A stretch of DNA of 64,000 nt from the NCBI GenBank assembly GCA_021786265.1, contig JAJYNP010000184.1, positions 57,316-121,315 of the forward strand, written 5' to 3'. The notes under the pieces were generated by a model that worked only from the letters and a program-made list of their open reading frames with translations, did no database searches and was not told the DNA's origin. Position numbers and translations under genes: made by a program. The first letter of the stretch is position 1. Each line of letters starts with the position of its first letter. Below, piece after piece: positions 17,233 to 26,146 of the stretch. The stretch is from Chloroflexota bacterium (GTDB lineage: Bacteria; Chloroflexota; Limnocylindria; Limnocylindrales; CSP1-4).

Positions 17233-17740
17233 CGTGCGAAGCATTATCAGATCTGCACGTTTGGCCGTCAACCCATGCCCAGCCGACCGTGAACGGGGAG
17301 CTGGCCTGGACAGCCTGTTGCGGTACTTCTCGCTGCGAGCGGCCTGTACGTGGAACGAGACCCGGGGTACCTCAACCTCTGCGAGGGCGACGTCATGGGA
17401 CGCCAGCTCGCGCCAATGGAGCGGTTGACGATCGAGATCAAGTCGGCAAGAACGCGGGGGCGAACGAGGCCGCAAGTTCAAGTGCCAGCGCCGGCACCTC
17501 GAGGTGGCCTGCGCAGTGCCGCGCACGTCCCCCGACGCCCATCCTGAAGAGGACCGGCCCGTCGAGACCGGGTCGACGACTATCGACAGCCCCTCTGATC
17601 GTTCGCAGATGGCGACCATCGAAGGGCCTGCGCACCTCGTGCCGGGCCTGGCCTCGACGCCGGGAGACCGGATCCGCCCGGCCCTCCCGGTGGCACGCGT
17701 GCGCCTCGCCGTGGTAGGGTCAGCGGGCACGACTTCCCGG
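17233..17740. other. Intergenic region with no recognisable gene
   Basis: Roughly 500 nt lie between the CUT1 promoter and tRNA-Gly. Short open frames exist on both strands, but none shows a recognisable domain, a convincing ribosome site or conserved motifs. It may contain the tRNA promoter and decayed sequence. Confidence 0.4.
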
Positions 17741-17816
17741 GCGGGAGTAGCTCAGCTGGCAGAGCGGCAGCCTTCCAAGCTGCATGTCGCGGGTTCGAGA
17801 CCCGTCTCCCGCTCCA
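17741..17816 (+). tRNA. tRNA-Gly (anticodon TCC)
   Basis: A complete cloverleaf can be drawn. The acceptor strand GCGGGAG pairs with CTCCCGC, the D-arm contains AGCTCAGCTGGCAGAGC, the anticodon loop CTTCCAA gives anticodon TCC, and the T-arm GCGGGTTCGAGACCCGT is canonical. The discriminator base is T, and the 3' CCA is encoded at 17814-17816. Confidence 0.97.
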
Positions 17817-18052
17817 AGTCCACTCCGCTGGACGTCGTCATTCGCACCGTGATCCCCTGTCATCGAGCACTGCGGCCCTCCCGGTGGCGGCTCTCTATGA
17901 CGACCGGCCGCAGTCAGGCCGCCCAGCCCGGTACGGTTTGTGTTCCTCTGGTCACGGCTTTGCGCCGGGCTTCCTTCCGACCTCACCTCGCCGTGACGCC
18001 GGGTCAGGTCCCACGACGTGGTGCCACAGCGCGTCATCCTCGCGCCTGATCG
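17817..18052. other. Intergenic stretch between tRNA-Gly and the transposase remnant
   Basis: No gene is supported here. The open frame of the transposase remnant continues through this stretch on the minus strand without a stop, which suggests that the original transposase end has been lost. Confidence 0.4.
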
Positions 18053-18390
18053 CTCGCTCGCCATGAGTAGCGCCGGGGGCACCTCGTCGCGCTCGACGAC
18101 GGCGTCGATCGCGGCCATCGACTCAGGTCGGAAATGGCGCCGGCCGTCCTGCCACTCGTCGTCCTGTTCGGCGAGGACCATCCCGACGAGGTGGATCAGC
18201 GCGGCGCGGTTGGGGAAGATCCCGACCACCGCGGTCCGGCGCTTGACCTCCTGGTTAAGCCGGATAGCGGGTTGGTCGAGCGGGTCTGGCATCGATGGCC
18301 CGCGGGAAACGTGAAGTGCGGGAGGAAGTCGGCCTCAGCGTCGGTCAGGAGCTCAGCGCGGCCGGAACGCCACGCCCCGACCTGCCGGAG
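18053..18390 (-). pseudogene. IS256/mutator-family transposase remnant (C-terminal, frameshifted)
   Basis: Only the C-terminal part of an IS256-type transposase is left. One frame reads AELLTDAEADFLPHFTFPA... up to TRSTNPL (about 18360-18255). The homology then jumps to another frame reading RLNQEVKRRTAVVGIFPN and LAEQDDEWQDGRRH. These correspond to the family's aelLedAeeDlLaf, STNPLERLN and kRRTdVVGIFPN blocks, so a frameshift lies at about 18260. The N-terminal part with the first catalytic acids is missing. Terminal inverted repeats were not found. It lies about 240 nt from tRNA-Gly and indicates an old insertion. Confidence 0.82.
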
Positions 18391-18468
18391 CCGGCGAACC
18401 GGCCCCCTCCGATGGTGTCACTCAGGCGATTCTATGCGGGCGAACTTCGTGCTCGGCCCCCGACGAAC

Positions 18469-18502
18469 GGAACGGGGCCGACCCGACGGTCGACCCCGTT
18501 CC
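18469..18502 (-). terminator. Hairpin terminator downstream of the subtilisin-like gene
   Basis: A strong inverted repeat, GGAACGGGG ... CCCCGTTCC, has 9-bp perfect arms that extend inward with one mismatch. It lies 55 nt after the protease stop codon. There is no clear U-tract, as is common in high-GC genomes. Confidence 0.6.
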
Positions 18503-18556
18503 CCGCAGCGCCGTGGCTCGATCGGTCCGCCGATCGCGGACCCCGCGCGCCGGCAG

Positions 18557-21500
18557 CTACTTCAGGGCAAAGTTGAAGAGGATCGTCGAGCCGTCGTTGA
18601 GTGTGATCTTGTAGTAGTAGATGGTGCCGGATTTCAGGCTCTTCGACGACATGTTGAAGATCCACTGCTGGGACGTCGAGTCCCACCGGAACGCGGTGTC
18701 CGGTGTCGTCGAGTCCACCGCCTCGTCGACGGTCAGGGTGCCCGCGGTCGACGTCTTGTAGAGAACGAAGCTCGACACCACGCCCGGCGTCCCGATCGAG
18801 ACGCCGTTCGCATCGCAGACCCGGAACTTCGCCGGCACCGTGCTGCCCTGTTTGAACACGCTGGATCCGTCGGAGTTGATCGGCTGCAAGATCGCATGCC
18901 CGGGTGCGCCATAGCAGGTGCCGGAGGAGGCGTAGGTCACTTTCTGGGTGAGCGCCGGGGAGGTGCTCGCAATGAAGTTCGAGTCGCCGCCATAGACCGC
19001 CGTGATCGAGTGGGAACCGACTGCCAGCACGCTCGTCGTGTAGGTCGCCACGCCGCTCCCATTGAGCGTCCCTGTCCCGAGGGTTGTCGAGCTGTCCATG
19101 AAGGTGACCGTCCCGGTCGGCGTGCCGGCACCTGGCGAGACCACGCTCACGGTCGCAGTAAACGTCACCGACTGGCCGAGGATCGACGGGTTGAGCGACG
19201 AGGTGAGACCGGTCGAGGTCGAGGCCTGGGTGATCGTTAGGTTCGCGCCGACGTAGGTGAGGTAGTAGTTGCTGCCGAGTGTGAGGGTCCCCTGGGTGAT
19301 CGCATACGTTCCGACGTTCTCACCCGCGACCCGGGTGAGCGCGCCGCTGAAGTTGTCACCGAAGACAACGCTCCCCGAAGTGACCTCATACGTCAGTGCC
19401 GGGTCGGGCGCACCGTAGACCTTCGTCTTCGGGTCGGCGGTAACCGCGACTGGGCGCGCCGTGATGTCGGCGGTCGTCGTGTGGGTGGTGGTGATCGCGT
19501 AGTTGCCGGCCTGGGCGCCGGTGAGGGCGAAGCCGCTGCCGGTGACCGTCTTGGCGGTGCCGACGTTGGCGTCGGCGAAGCTCGCCGTGGCGCCGCCGTA
19601 GTCGCAGGCGACGGTGTCGCCGCCGAGGACGCCGGCCAGCGAGCAGCCGGTGATCGTGGCGGCGGCGGTGCCGTCGTAGGTCTTGTTGGCGGCCGTGAAG
19701 TCGACGGTCAGGCCGAGCGCCGTGATGTCGGCGGTCGTCGTGTGGGTGGTGGTGATCGCGTAGTTGCCGGCCTGGGCGCCGGTGAGGGCGAAGCCGCTGC
19801 CGGTGACCGTCTTGGCGGTGCCGACGTTGGCGTCGGCGAAGCTCGCCGTGGCGCCGCCGTAGTCGCAGGCGACGGTGTCGCCGCCGAGGACGCCGGCCAG
19901 CGAGCAGCCGGTGATCGTGGCGGCGGCGGTGCCGTCGTAGGTCTTGTTGGCGGCCGTGAAGTCGACGGTCAGCGGGCGGGCGGTGATCGTCCCGGTCGTC
20001 ACCGGGGCAAACGTGATGGAGTAGTTCGCACCGCCGTTGCCATCGCTGACCGAGCCCGACGGGGTAAGCGTCTTGCCAGTTCCGACGTTCTTCGTGTCGA
20101 ACGTCTGCGTCCAAGTTGCGCTGTCACCGGGAGCGAGGCTGCCCGAGGTGATCGTCGGCACACCGACCGAGCTCGCGGTGCCGTCATAGACCTTCGAGTC
20201 GGTCGCCGCGGTGACCGTGATCGGGCGGGCGGTGATGTTCGCCATCGTCGAGGTGGTCGTGGAGGACAGGGTGTAGTTGGCGGCGTCGGTGCCGCTGATG
20301 CTGACGCCGCTGACGGAGACCGTCTTGCCGGTACCGACGTTCTTGTCGGCGAAGACAGCCGTCGTGTAGGTGTCGGTGAAGACGTCGCCGGCGACCCGGT
20401 TGTCACTGAGGGTGACGGTCGCGGCGGCCGTCCCGTCGTACACCTTGTTCACCCCGGTCGCGCTCACGGTGAGGGCGCGCTTGCCGACCGTGAGGGTCCC
20501 GTTGGCGGTATTGGCACCTTGGCCGTGTTGGTCGCCGGTCACACTCACCGTGAAGGTCGACGACCCCGCCGGAGTTCGGCTCACGCCCGAGCCGGTAGTC
20601 GTGATCGTCAGCGAGAAGTTGCAGCCATTACTGCTGCAGTTCTGGGTACCGGTGGCTGGGACTCTCGTTGGGCTGAAGCTGGCGCCAGTCGGCAATCCGG
20701 TGACCCCGATTGTGATGAATCCAGTGCCGCTACCAGTAACGGTGACGGCGAAGGTTGCCGACGCACTGGTCCCGTACGTCAGTGTGCCGCTCTGCGCTCC
20801 TACTGAGATCGACGTGATGGATGCGGCCGCAGCCACGTACGGCCCCACGAGCGGACCGCCGCCCGGGGCGCCCGCCGGGGTGACGAAGTTCGTCCCGGTG
20901 TCAAGCAGGGCGCGGTCCAGGTTCAGACGGCCGTTGCCGGTCTGGTCCGAGGTCCCGGCCGGGTCGGCCGACTCGGCCAGACGGCCAACGATGACGCCGT
21001 TCGACACGGACGGATCCACCGCCTGCGCCAGGGCGGCCGCAGCCGCCACCTCGGCCGCCGAGGCCGACGTGCCGTCGATGGAGGTGTAGCCACCGCCGAG
21101 GTCGGTCGTCGAGATGGCGACGCCGGGGGCCGCCAGGAAGGTGTCGGCGCCAGAGTTGGAGAAGGTCGCGAGGGCGTCGCTCGAATCAGTCGCCGAGACG
21201 CCCACGACCTCGCGATCGCCCGCCGGGTAGGACGGCAGGGTCGAACTGTCGTTGCCGGTGGCCGCGACGAGGACGACGCCGTGCGACCAGGCGTAATCGA
21301 TGGCGGCCTGGAGGGCAGGCGAGTAGCCGGGGTTGCTGAATGCCATCAGGATCACGTTGGCGCCGTGCTGGGTGGCCCACACGACGCCCGAGATGATGTC
21401 GCTGTCCTGGCCGGTGCCGTCGGGACGGAGGACGGTCACGGGCATGACGCGCACGCCGGCATAGCCGACGCCGGCGACGCCGAGGCCGTTGTTCGTGGCG

Positions 21501-22600
21501 GCGGCGACGATGCCGGCCATCCACGTGCCGTGGCCGTTCGGGTCGGTCTCGCCGTTCGAGCCGTCGAGAACGGACGTGCCCGCCACGACACTGCCCGCCA
21601 GGTCGGGGTGCGAGGCGTCGATGCCGGTGTCGAGGATGGCGACGGTCGACGAGCCAGTCGGGGCGATGGAGCCGTACGCCTGGTCCCAGCCGATCTTCGG
21701 CAGCGACCACTGGAACGGGTAGCTGGTGTCGTTGGGCGTGGCCTCGGCCGACCGGGATTGATCGTACTCGACGTGGGCGACGACGGAGTCGCTCGCATAG
21801 GCGTCGAAGACGGTGGTCGCGACATCTGACGTCGTATCGACCGATCGCATGTTGAGCACGGGGATGGCCATCGTCTGCGTGCCGCCGTCGCGCGCGATCG
21901 CGGCATCCTGGTCGGCGCTCGACGTGCCGGCCACGAAGGTGACGATGAGGCCCTCTGTGAACGGCAGCTGGGCGGCGAACGACGTCGAGGCCAGCGGGGC
22001 CTGCGCGAGGTCGCCGGCCCAGTCGGGCCCGTACGCCCGCACCGTGTACTGGCCGGCCCCGCCGAGGAGGAGCGCGCCGGTCGAGAACGTGCCATCGGAC
22101 GCCGTGGTCACGGACCACTGCTGGCCGAGCGACCCGGCGGGCTCGACCATCGCCAGGATGACCGTCGCGTCGGGCTGGAAGCCTGTGCCCGACACCGCGA
22201 CGGTCTGCGTGCTCCAGTAGATGGCGCCGGTTGTCGTGAGCGCCTCGAGGCCGGTGGGGACATACGAGGGGGCCGGCGTGGCCGTAGGCGTAGGGCTGGG
22301 CGCCGGGCTGTCGGTCGGGGCAGGCGTCGGGCTGTCGGTCGGGGACGGCGTCGGGCTGTCGGTCGGGGACGGCGATGGGCTGGGCGTCGGTGCAGGCGTC
22401 GGGCTGTCCGTCGGCGTCGGGGACGAGCTCGACGTGGACGTCGTGACCGTGTCCTGGGCAGACGTGTCCGCTGAACCGGCAGCGAAGATCGTCGATGCTG
22501 GCACGAACAGGTAGACGAGCAGGAACGCGATCTGCGCGATCGCGAGCATGCGAACACGCCTGCCTGCGCGGCGCGTGGACGTCGAGGCCAGGGATTGCAT
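18557..22600 (-). CDS. Secreted subtilisin-like (S8) serine protease with MBG and Ig-like repeats
   Basis: This 1347-residue exported protein has an N-terminal basic segment plus hydrophobic helix (about residues 18-42). A Pro/Thr/Ser linker follows to about residue 115, then an S8 protease domain whose triad is visible: D324 in ILDTGIDASHPDL, H357 in NGHGTWMAG and S512 in DGTSASAAE. Next comes a series of MBG domains recognised by YDGT and FADKNVGTGKT, of which two 87-residue units are identical. A bacterial Ig-like domain (SVTFTATV ... YGGDSNF) and a C-terminal domain with GSTVPAKFRVCDANG complete it. ATG at 22600 has GGGAG eight nt upstream. It probably acts outside the cell on proteins or in surface adhesion. 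Function beyond proteolysis is unknown. Confidence 0.92.
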   Translation of the reverse strand: MQSLASTSTRRAGRRVRMLAIAQIAFLLVYLFVPASTIFAAGSADTSAQDTVTTSTSSSSPTPTDSPTPAPTPSPSPSPTDSPTPSPTDSPTPAPTDSPAPSPTPTATPAPSYVPTGLEALTTTGAIYWSTQTVAVSGTGFQPDATVILAMVEPAGSLGQQWSVTTASDGTFSTGALLLGGAGQYTVRAYGPDWAGDLAQAPLASTSFAAQLPFTEGLIVTFVAGTSSADQDAAIARDGGTQTMAIPVLNMRSVDTTSDVATTVFDAYASDSVVAHVEYDQSRSAEATPNDTSYPFQWSLPKIGWDQAYGSIAPTGSSTVAILDTGIDASHPDLAGSVVAGTSVLDGSNGETDPNGHGTWMAGIVAAATNNGLGVAGVGYAGVRVMPVTVLRPDGTGQDSDIISGVVWATQHGANVILMAFSNPGYSPALQAAIDYAWSHGVVLVAATGNDSSTLPSYPAGDREVVGVSATDSSDALATFSNSGADTFLAAPGVAISTTDLGGGYTSIDGTSASAAEVAAAAALAQAVDPSVSNGVIVGRLAESADPAGTSDQTGNGRLNLDRALLDTGTNFVTPAGAPGGGPLVGPYVAAAASITSISVGAQSGTLTYGTSASATFAVTVTGSGTGFITIGVTGLPTGASFSPTRVPATGTQNCSSNGCNFSLTITTTGSGVSRTPAGSSTFTVSVTGDQHGQGANTANGTLTVGKRALTVSATGVNKVYDGTAAATVTLSDNRVAGDVFTDTYTTAVFADKNVGTGKTVSVSGVSISGTDAANYTLSSTTTSTMANITARPITVTAATDSKVYDGTASSVGVPTITSGSLAPGDSATWTQTFDTKNVGTGKTLTPSGSVSDGNGGANYSITFAPVTTGTITARPLTVDFTAANKTYDGTAAATITGCSLAGVLGGDTVACDYGGATASFADANVGTAKTVTGSGFALTGAQAGNYAITTTHTTTADITALGLTVDFTAANKTYDGTAAATITGCSLAGVLGGDTVACDYGGATASFADANVGTAKTVTGSGFALTGAQAGNYAITTTHTTTADITARPVAVTADPKTKVYGAPDPALTYEVTSGSVVFGDNFSGALTRVAGENVGTYAITQGTLTLGSNYYLTYVGANLTITQASTSTGLTSSLNPSILGQSVTFTATVSVVSPGAGTPTGTVTFMDSSTTLGTGTLNGSGVATYTTSVLAVGSHSITAVYGGDSNFIASTSPALTQKVTYASSGTCYGAPGHAILQPINSDGSSVFKQGSTVPAKFRVCDANGVSIGTPGVVSSFVLYKTSTAGTLTVDEAVDSTTPDTAFRWDSTSQQWIFNMSSKSLKSGTIYYYKITLNDGSTILFNFALK
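19456..19972 (-). repeat. Exact tandem repeat inside the protease gene (256 bp, period 261)
   Basis: The stretches 19456-19711 and 19717-19972 are identical over 256 bp and are separated by 5 bp, giving an in-frame period of 87 codons. Each encodes one MBG domain. Identity at every base, including silent positions, indicates a recent duplication or gene conversion. Confidence 0.97.
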
Positions 22601-23180
22601 CGTGCACGCTCCCGTCGAACGGCCGACGTGGCGGCCGCTCCGACTCCAAACGAGATCAGGGCCGCCCGGAGGCGACGGGAGACGGCGAACAGGAAGCACC
22701 GCGTTGGATTGCGGGAGCGCGAGGGCGCCGGGGGACGCGGTGATATGAGTGGATGGTTCGCCGGCGATAGGGCCGGAAGATGAGGACTGGGCTCCATCCG
22801 CCGCCGTCGCGCGCGTTCGATATTGCCGTGCCCGTTGGGCCGCGGGCTACGTCAGTTCGTGAAGCTGGACCATTCCCTCCCAGCTGCGTGTCCGCAGACC
22901 TGCAAGGTCAACAGACCGAGCAATGGTACCTCTGGCCCACCGGGTTTCCAGTACCTTCGGCAAGAAACTGGCGCCAGCGAGCACCAATCCTGCCCACCCT
23001 GCAGGAGAGGGTCCTCCGCCTTGGGCGTGGAAGTGTGCGCCGGGGCCCCTGGCCGGTGTCGGACAGCAAGATTCGCGCCAGACGACGCCTGCCGGCGCCC
23101 CGTGTGCCGGGCGCCGGCGGTAGACGAACAGGCCGTTGATCGGCCGGCGGACGCCGGCGGCGGATGAACCGGGCCCGCGG
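22601..23180. other. Intergenic region upstream of the protease gene, no gene recognised
   Basis: About 580 nt separate the protease start from the NCS1 fragment. Short overlapping frames exist on both strands without recognisable motifs. The protease promoter should lie in its left part. Confidence 0.4.
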
Positions 23181-23600
23181 TCAACCGGTGGGCGCCGCCG
23201 CCTCCTTCCGGACCCGCGACCCGGCCAGCGCCCAGTACACTACCCCGCCGACGACGATCCCCGTGAGCCAGCTGAAGTCGCTTCCCTTCAGGGCCGGGAT
23301 GAGGTTCGAGAGCGGGCCGACGAAGGGCGGCACGGCGAACGACGCGTTGATCCACAGCAGTGCGGCGATCATCCCCAGCGCCTGGGCGATCAGGGCCGGC
23401 CAGTGGATCCCCCCGTCACGCCAGTAAACGCCGCGGGCCGCGGCCAGAGCCCCGCGATCGTACCGGCCCCTTCGCAGCAGCCAGTCGACCATGAGGATGC
23501 CGAACCAGGGCGCCACCCACAGCCTCAGACCGATCACGGGCTCCGCCCCTTTCGATCCGCGGCTGATCGGCACAGGGTAGCCCAATGGGGGCGCGCGCAC
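23181..23600 (-). pseudogene. Truncated NCS1 nucleobase:cation symporter (C-terminal fragment)
   Basis: The translated fragment (at most 139 residues, recognisable from about residue 22) matches the last helices of NCS1 cytosine/purine permeases. It shows WVAPWFGILMVDWLLRRGRY, GVYWRDGGIHWPALIAQALG and FSWLTGIVVGGVVYWALAG. Family members are about 450-500 residues with 12 helices, so more than two thirds of the gene is missing. The sequence to its right is the Nudix gene, so the 5' part was deleted. A working transporter is not expected. Confidence 0.75.
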
Positions 23601-23655
23601 GAAAGCCGGTGAACTGCCGGATGTCGCGCCGTCGCCGCGGCGACGGATCCCGGGA

Positions 23656-24213
23656 TCAGGCCTGCGGGCAAAGCAGGTCGAGCGCGAGCCGCTGCAGCCC
23701 CAGGATGGTCAGCGCGTCCGTGATCCGCCCGTCGCGGCACATCGCGAGCGCCTCGTCGAGCGGCACCCAGCGCAGCTCCAGCTGCTCCGTGCCCTCGGGT
23801 GACGGTACGCCCTCCTCGAGACCGCCGGCGAGCCAGACCACGGCCTCCTCGTCGGTGACGGAGTTGGACAGATGCGCCCGCACGAGCTCGCGCCACTGGT
23901 GGGCCGTGTAGCCGGTTTCCTCGGCCAGCTCCCTGCGGGCGGCGTCCTGAAGCCCCTCGCCGGGGCTCGCGCCGCCCTTGGGGATCTCCCACGACCAGGC
24001 GTCGAGCGCGTACCGCCACTGCCCGACCAGGAGCACGCGGCGGGCGTCATCGAGCGGGACGACGCCGACGGCGCGATGGACGAAGTGGACGACCCCGTAG
24101 ATGCCGTGCCCCCCGTCGGGGCGGACCACGTCGTCCTCCCACACGGTCAGCCAGGGGTTCTCGTAGGTCGTTCGGCGCGTGAGCCGGCGCCAGGGGCTTG
24201 CTCGGCGTTCCAC
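23656..24213 (-). CDS. Nudix hydrolase, ADP-ribose pyrophosphatase-like
   Basis: This 185-residue protein has the full Nudix box GGASPGEGLQDAARRELAEE followed by TGY (pattern GX5EX7REUXEEXGU) in its central part. The N-terminal YENPWLTVWEDDVVRPDG and the pre-box EIPKG resemble ADP-ribose and nucleotide-sugar pyrophosphatases (NudF-like). It probably hydrolyses ADP-ribose or related nucleoside diphosphates in the cytoplasm. The GTG at 24213 is chosen because TAGCAT lies 7 nt upstream, consistent with a leaderless start, and because it gives family length. The frame is open further upstream but is Arg-rich and unlike the family. Confidence 0.88.
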   Translation of the reverse strand: MERRASPWRRLTRRTTYENPWLTVWEDDVVRPDGGHGIYGVVHFVHRAVGVVPLDDARRVLLVGQWRYALDAWSWEIPKGGASPGEGLQDAARRELAEETGYTAHQWRELVRAHLSNSVTDEEAVVWLAGGLEEGVPSPEGTEQLELRWVPLDEALAMCRDGRITDALTILGLQRLALDLLCPQA

Positions 24214-24377
24214 GCGGCCGATGCTACCGGGCCGGCGGCCACGAGTGGCGCCACGGGCACGTGCGATGGATTTGCGAGACGATGTGCCCTGGCAAGCGCG
24301 CCCGCGGGACGGTACGTCCCGCATGCTGCGCGCGCCGTTCCGCGTTGCGGAACGTGGATGTTGGCGGGGAGTGACCG

Positions 24378-25199
24378 GTGACGCGAGAGGTTCCGCCGGT
24401 GCCGCGGTCCGGGGACGGCACGCTCTCCTCCGTCCGCAACGCGGCCAGGGTCCTGGCCGCGTTCACACCCGCGGACCGCGACGTGGGTGTCACCGAGCTG
24501 GCCGGGCGGCTCGGTCTGGCGAAGAGCACCGTGCATCGGCTGCTGTCCGCGCTCGTGTCCGAGGAACTCATCGAGCGGAGCGGGACGCACGGGCGCTACC
24601 GGATCGGGCTGCGCCTGTATGAGCTCGGTGCGATGGCACCGTCGCGCGCGGACCTGCACCTCGTCGCGGTCGGCCCGATCGACGATCTGCTGGCCCGAAC
24701 CGGCGAGAGCGTGCACGTCGCTGTGCTGGACGGGGCCGACGTGGTGGCCGTCGACCGGCGAGAGGCGCCCACGACGCTGGGCCTCGTGAACCGGCTCGGC
24801 TACAGGCACCCGGCGCATGCCACCAGCGCCGGCAAGGTGCTGCTTGCGTACCTGTCGCTGGCGGAGCGCTCGGCGCTCTTCGAAGGACGCGGGCTTACGG
24901 CGCTGACGCGGTACACCATCACCGAGCGAGCCCGGCTCGAGGAGGAGCTCGCGAAGGTCCGGTCACGGGGCTGGGCGGAGACCGTCCACGAGCACGAGCT
25001 GGGGGTCGCCTCCGTGGCCGCGCCGATCCGCGACGCCCGCGGGCGGGTTGTCGCCGCTGTCGGCGTCGTCGGGCCGAGCGCGCGGTTCGGGCGCGAGAAC
25101 GTGCGCCGTCTCTCGCTGGAGACGACCCGGACGGCCGAGGCCATCTCGGCCCGGCTCGGTTACCGGGCCCGCGAGACGGGCGTGCGGGCCGGGCGATAG
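24378..25199 (+). CDS. IclR-family transcriptional regulator
   Basis: This 273-residue protein has an N-terminal winged helix-turn-helix (GVTELAGRLGLAKSTVHRLL, about residues 36-55) and a C-terminal IclR effector domain with HATSAGKVLLAYL and VASVAAPIRDARGRVVAAVGV. IclR regulators usually control aromatic, glyoxylate or sugar catabolic operons. It is transcribed away from the Nudix gene and no obvious target operon adjoins it. The GTG at 24378 follows GGGGAG by six nt. Confidence 0.94.
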   Translation: MTREVPPVPRSGDGTLSSVRNAARVLAAFTPADRDVGVTELAGRLGLAKSTVHRLLSALVSEELIERSGTHGRYRIGLRLYELGAMAPSRADLHLVAVGPIDDLLARTGESVHVAVLDGADVVAVDRREAPTTLGLVNRLGYRHPAHATSAGKVLLAYLSLAERSALFEGRGLTALTRYTITERARLEEELAKVRSRGWAETVHEHELGVASVAAPIRDARGRVVAAVGVVGPSARFGRENVRRLSLETTRTAEAISARLGYRARETGVRAGR

Positions 25200-25264
25200 C
25201 GCCGCCGATCCGATCTCCCCGGCGGCTCGGCGGGCGATCCTCCCGGCGATCCCCCCGGCGGGTC

Positions 25265-25338
25265 CGGCCGGGCAGGCCAGGCCGGTCGGGCCGGTCGGGC
25301 CGGTCGGGCCGTGGCCGGGCCGGTCGGGCCGTGGCCCG
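25265..25338. repeat. GC-rich short tandem repeat between convergent genes
   Basis: A low-complexity tract of imperfect tandem units built on GGCCGGTCG and GGCCGTGGCC fills the gap between the convergent IclR and response-regulator genes. It may act as a bidirectional terminator or simply be slippage-prone sequence. Confidence 0.7.
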
Positions 25339-25339
25339 G

Positions 25340-26146
25340 CTACCTGATCGACTCGGCGCCCACCGCCGGCTCCTGAGCCCCGTGCCCGGCACCAGCCACG
25401 GTCACGCCTGCCGGCGCGTGCGACACATCCGGCGACGGGGATCCCGACACCTGCCGGGCACCTTCGATGTCGAGCACGTACCCGATCCCCTGGAAGGTGG
25501 TGATCGGCCCCGGTTCGCCCGGAGCTGCACCGAGCTTGCGGCGCACCCGGCTGATCCAGACCCGCAGGTACTGGAGATCGTCGCGGTACTCGGGCCCCCA
25601 GACCTTGGTGAGAAGCTCGGTGTGGAGCACGACACGCCCCGCGTTGGCGGCCAGGTGCTGGAGGAGCAGCCACTCCGTCCGGGAGAGTGAGACGAGCTCG
25701 CCATTCCGCGTGACGAGCCTGCGCTCCAGGTCGATCTCGATGTCGCCAAGGCGCACCACGCCCGCGCCCGGTGACCCGGCGGCGCGGCGCAGCACGGCGC
25801 GCACGCGGGCGGCGAGCTCGTCGGGGTGGAACGGCTTGGCCACGTAGTCGTCCGCGCCGAGATCCAGGCCCTTGGCCTTGTCCGCCGTCGAGCCCTTGGC
25901 GGTCAGGAGGATCACGGGCACCGGCCGCCATTCGCGCAGCTGCCGCATGACCTCGATGCCGTCGAGATCCGGCATCACGATGTCCAGCAGCACGATGTCC
26001 GGCCGCACCTCCTCCGCTTTGCGCAGCGCCTCCTCCCCGCTGTTGGCGGTCACCACGCGGAACCCCTCGTCGTGCAGCGTCAGGGCCACGAGCTTGGTGA
26101 TCCGGGGCTCGTCGTCGGCGACGAGCACCAGCAACTGGTTGTTCAC
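25340..26146 (-). CDS. OmpR/KdpE-type response regulator
   Basis: This 268-residue regulator has a receiver domain with acidic pocket DDE (11-13), phospho-acceptor D55 in VLLDIVMPD and the conserved lysine in DDYVAKPF. It is followed by a winged-helix DNA-binding domain (LSRTEWLLLQHLAANAG, WISRVRRKLG, GIGYVLD). A 35-residue Ala/Pro-rich tail follows the DNA-binding domain, which is unusual. The GTG at 26146 has GGAGG seven nt upstream and overlaps the histidine kinase stop by 4 nt. It is the partner of that kinase; its targets are unknown. Confidence 0.95.
   Translation of the reverse strand: MNNQLLVLVADDEPRITKLVALTLHDEGFRVVTANSGEEALRKAEEVRPDIVLLDIVMPDLDGIEVMRQLREWRPVPVILLTAKGSTADKAKGLDLGADDYVAKPFHPDELAARVRAVLRRAAGSPGAGVVRLGDIEIDLERRLVTRNGELVSLSRTEWLLLQHLAANAGRVVLHTELLTKVWGPEYRDDLQYLRVWISRVRRKLGAAPGEPGPITTFQGIGYVLDIEGARQVSGSPSPDVSHAPAGVTVAGAGHGAQEPAVGAESIR

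Noticed and set aside
17230..17730. 166-codon minus-strand open frame before tRNA-Gly
   Set aside because: There are no motifs, it overlaps the CUT1 promoter patch and no ribosome site supports it.
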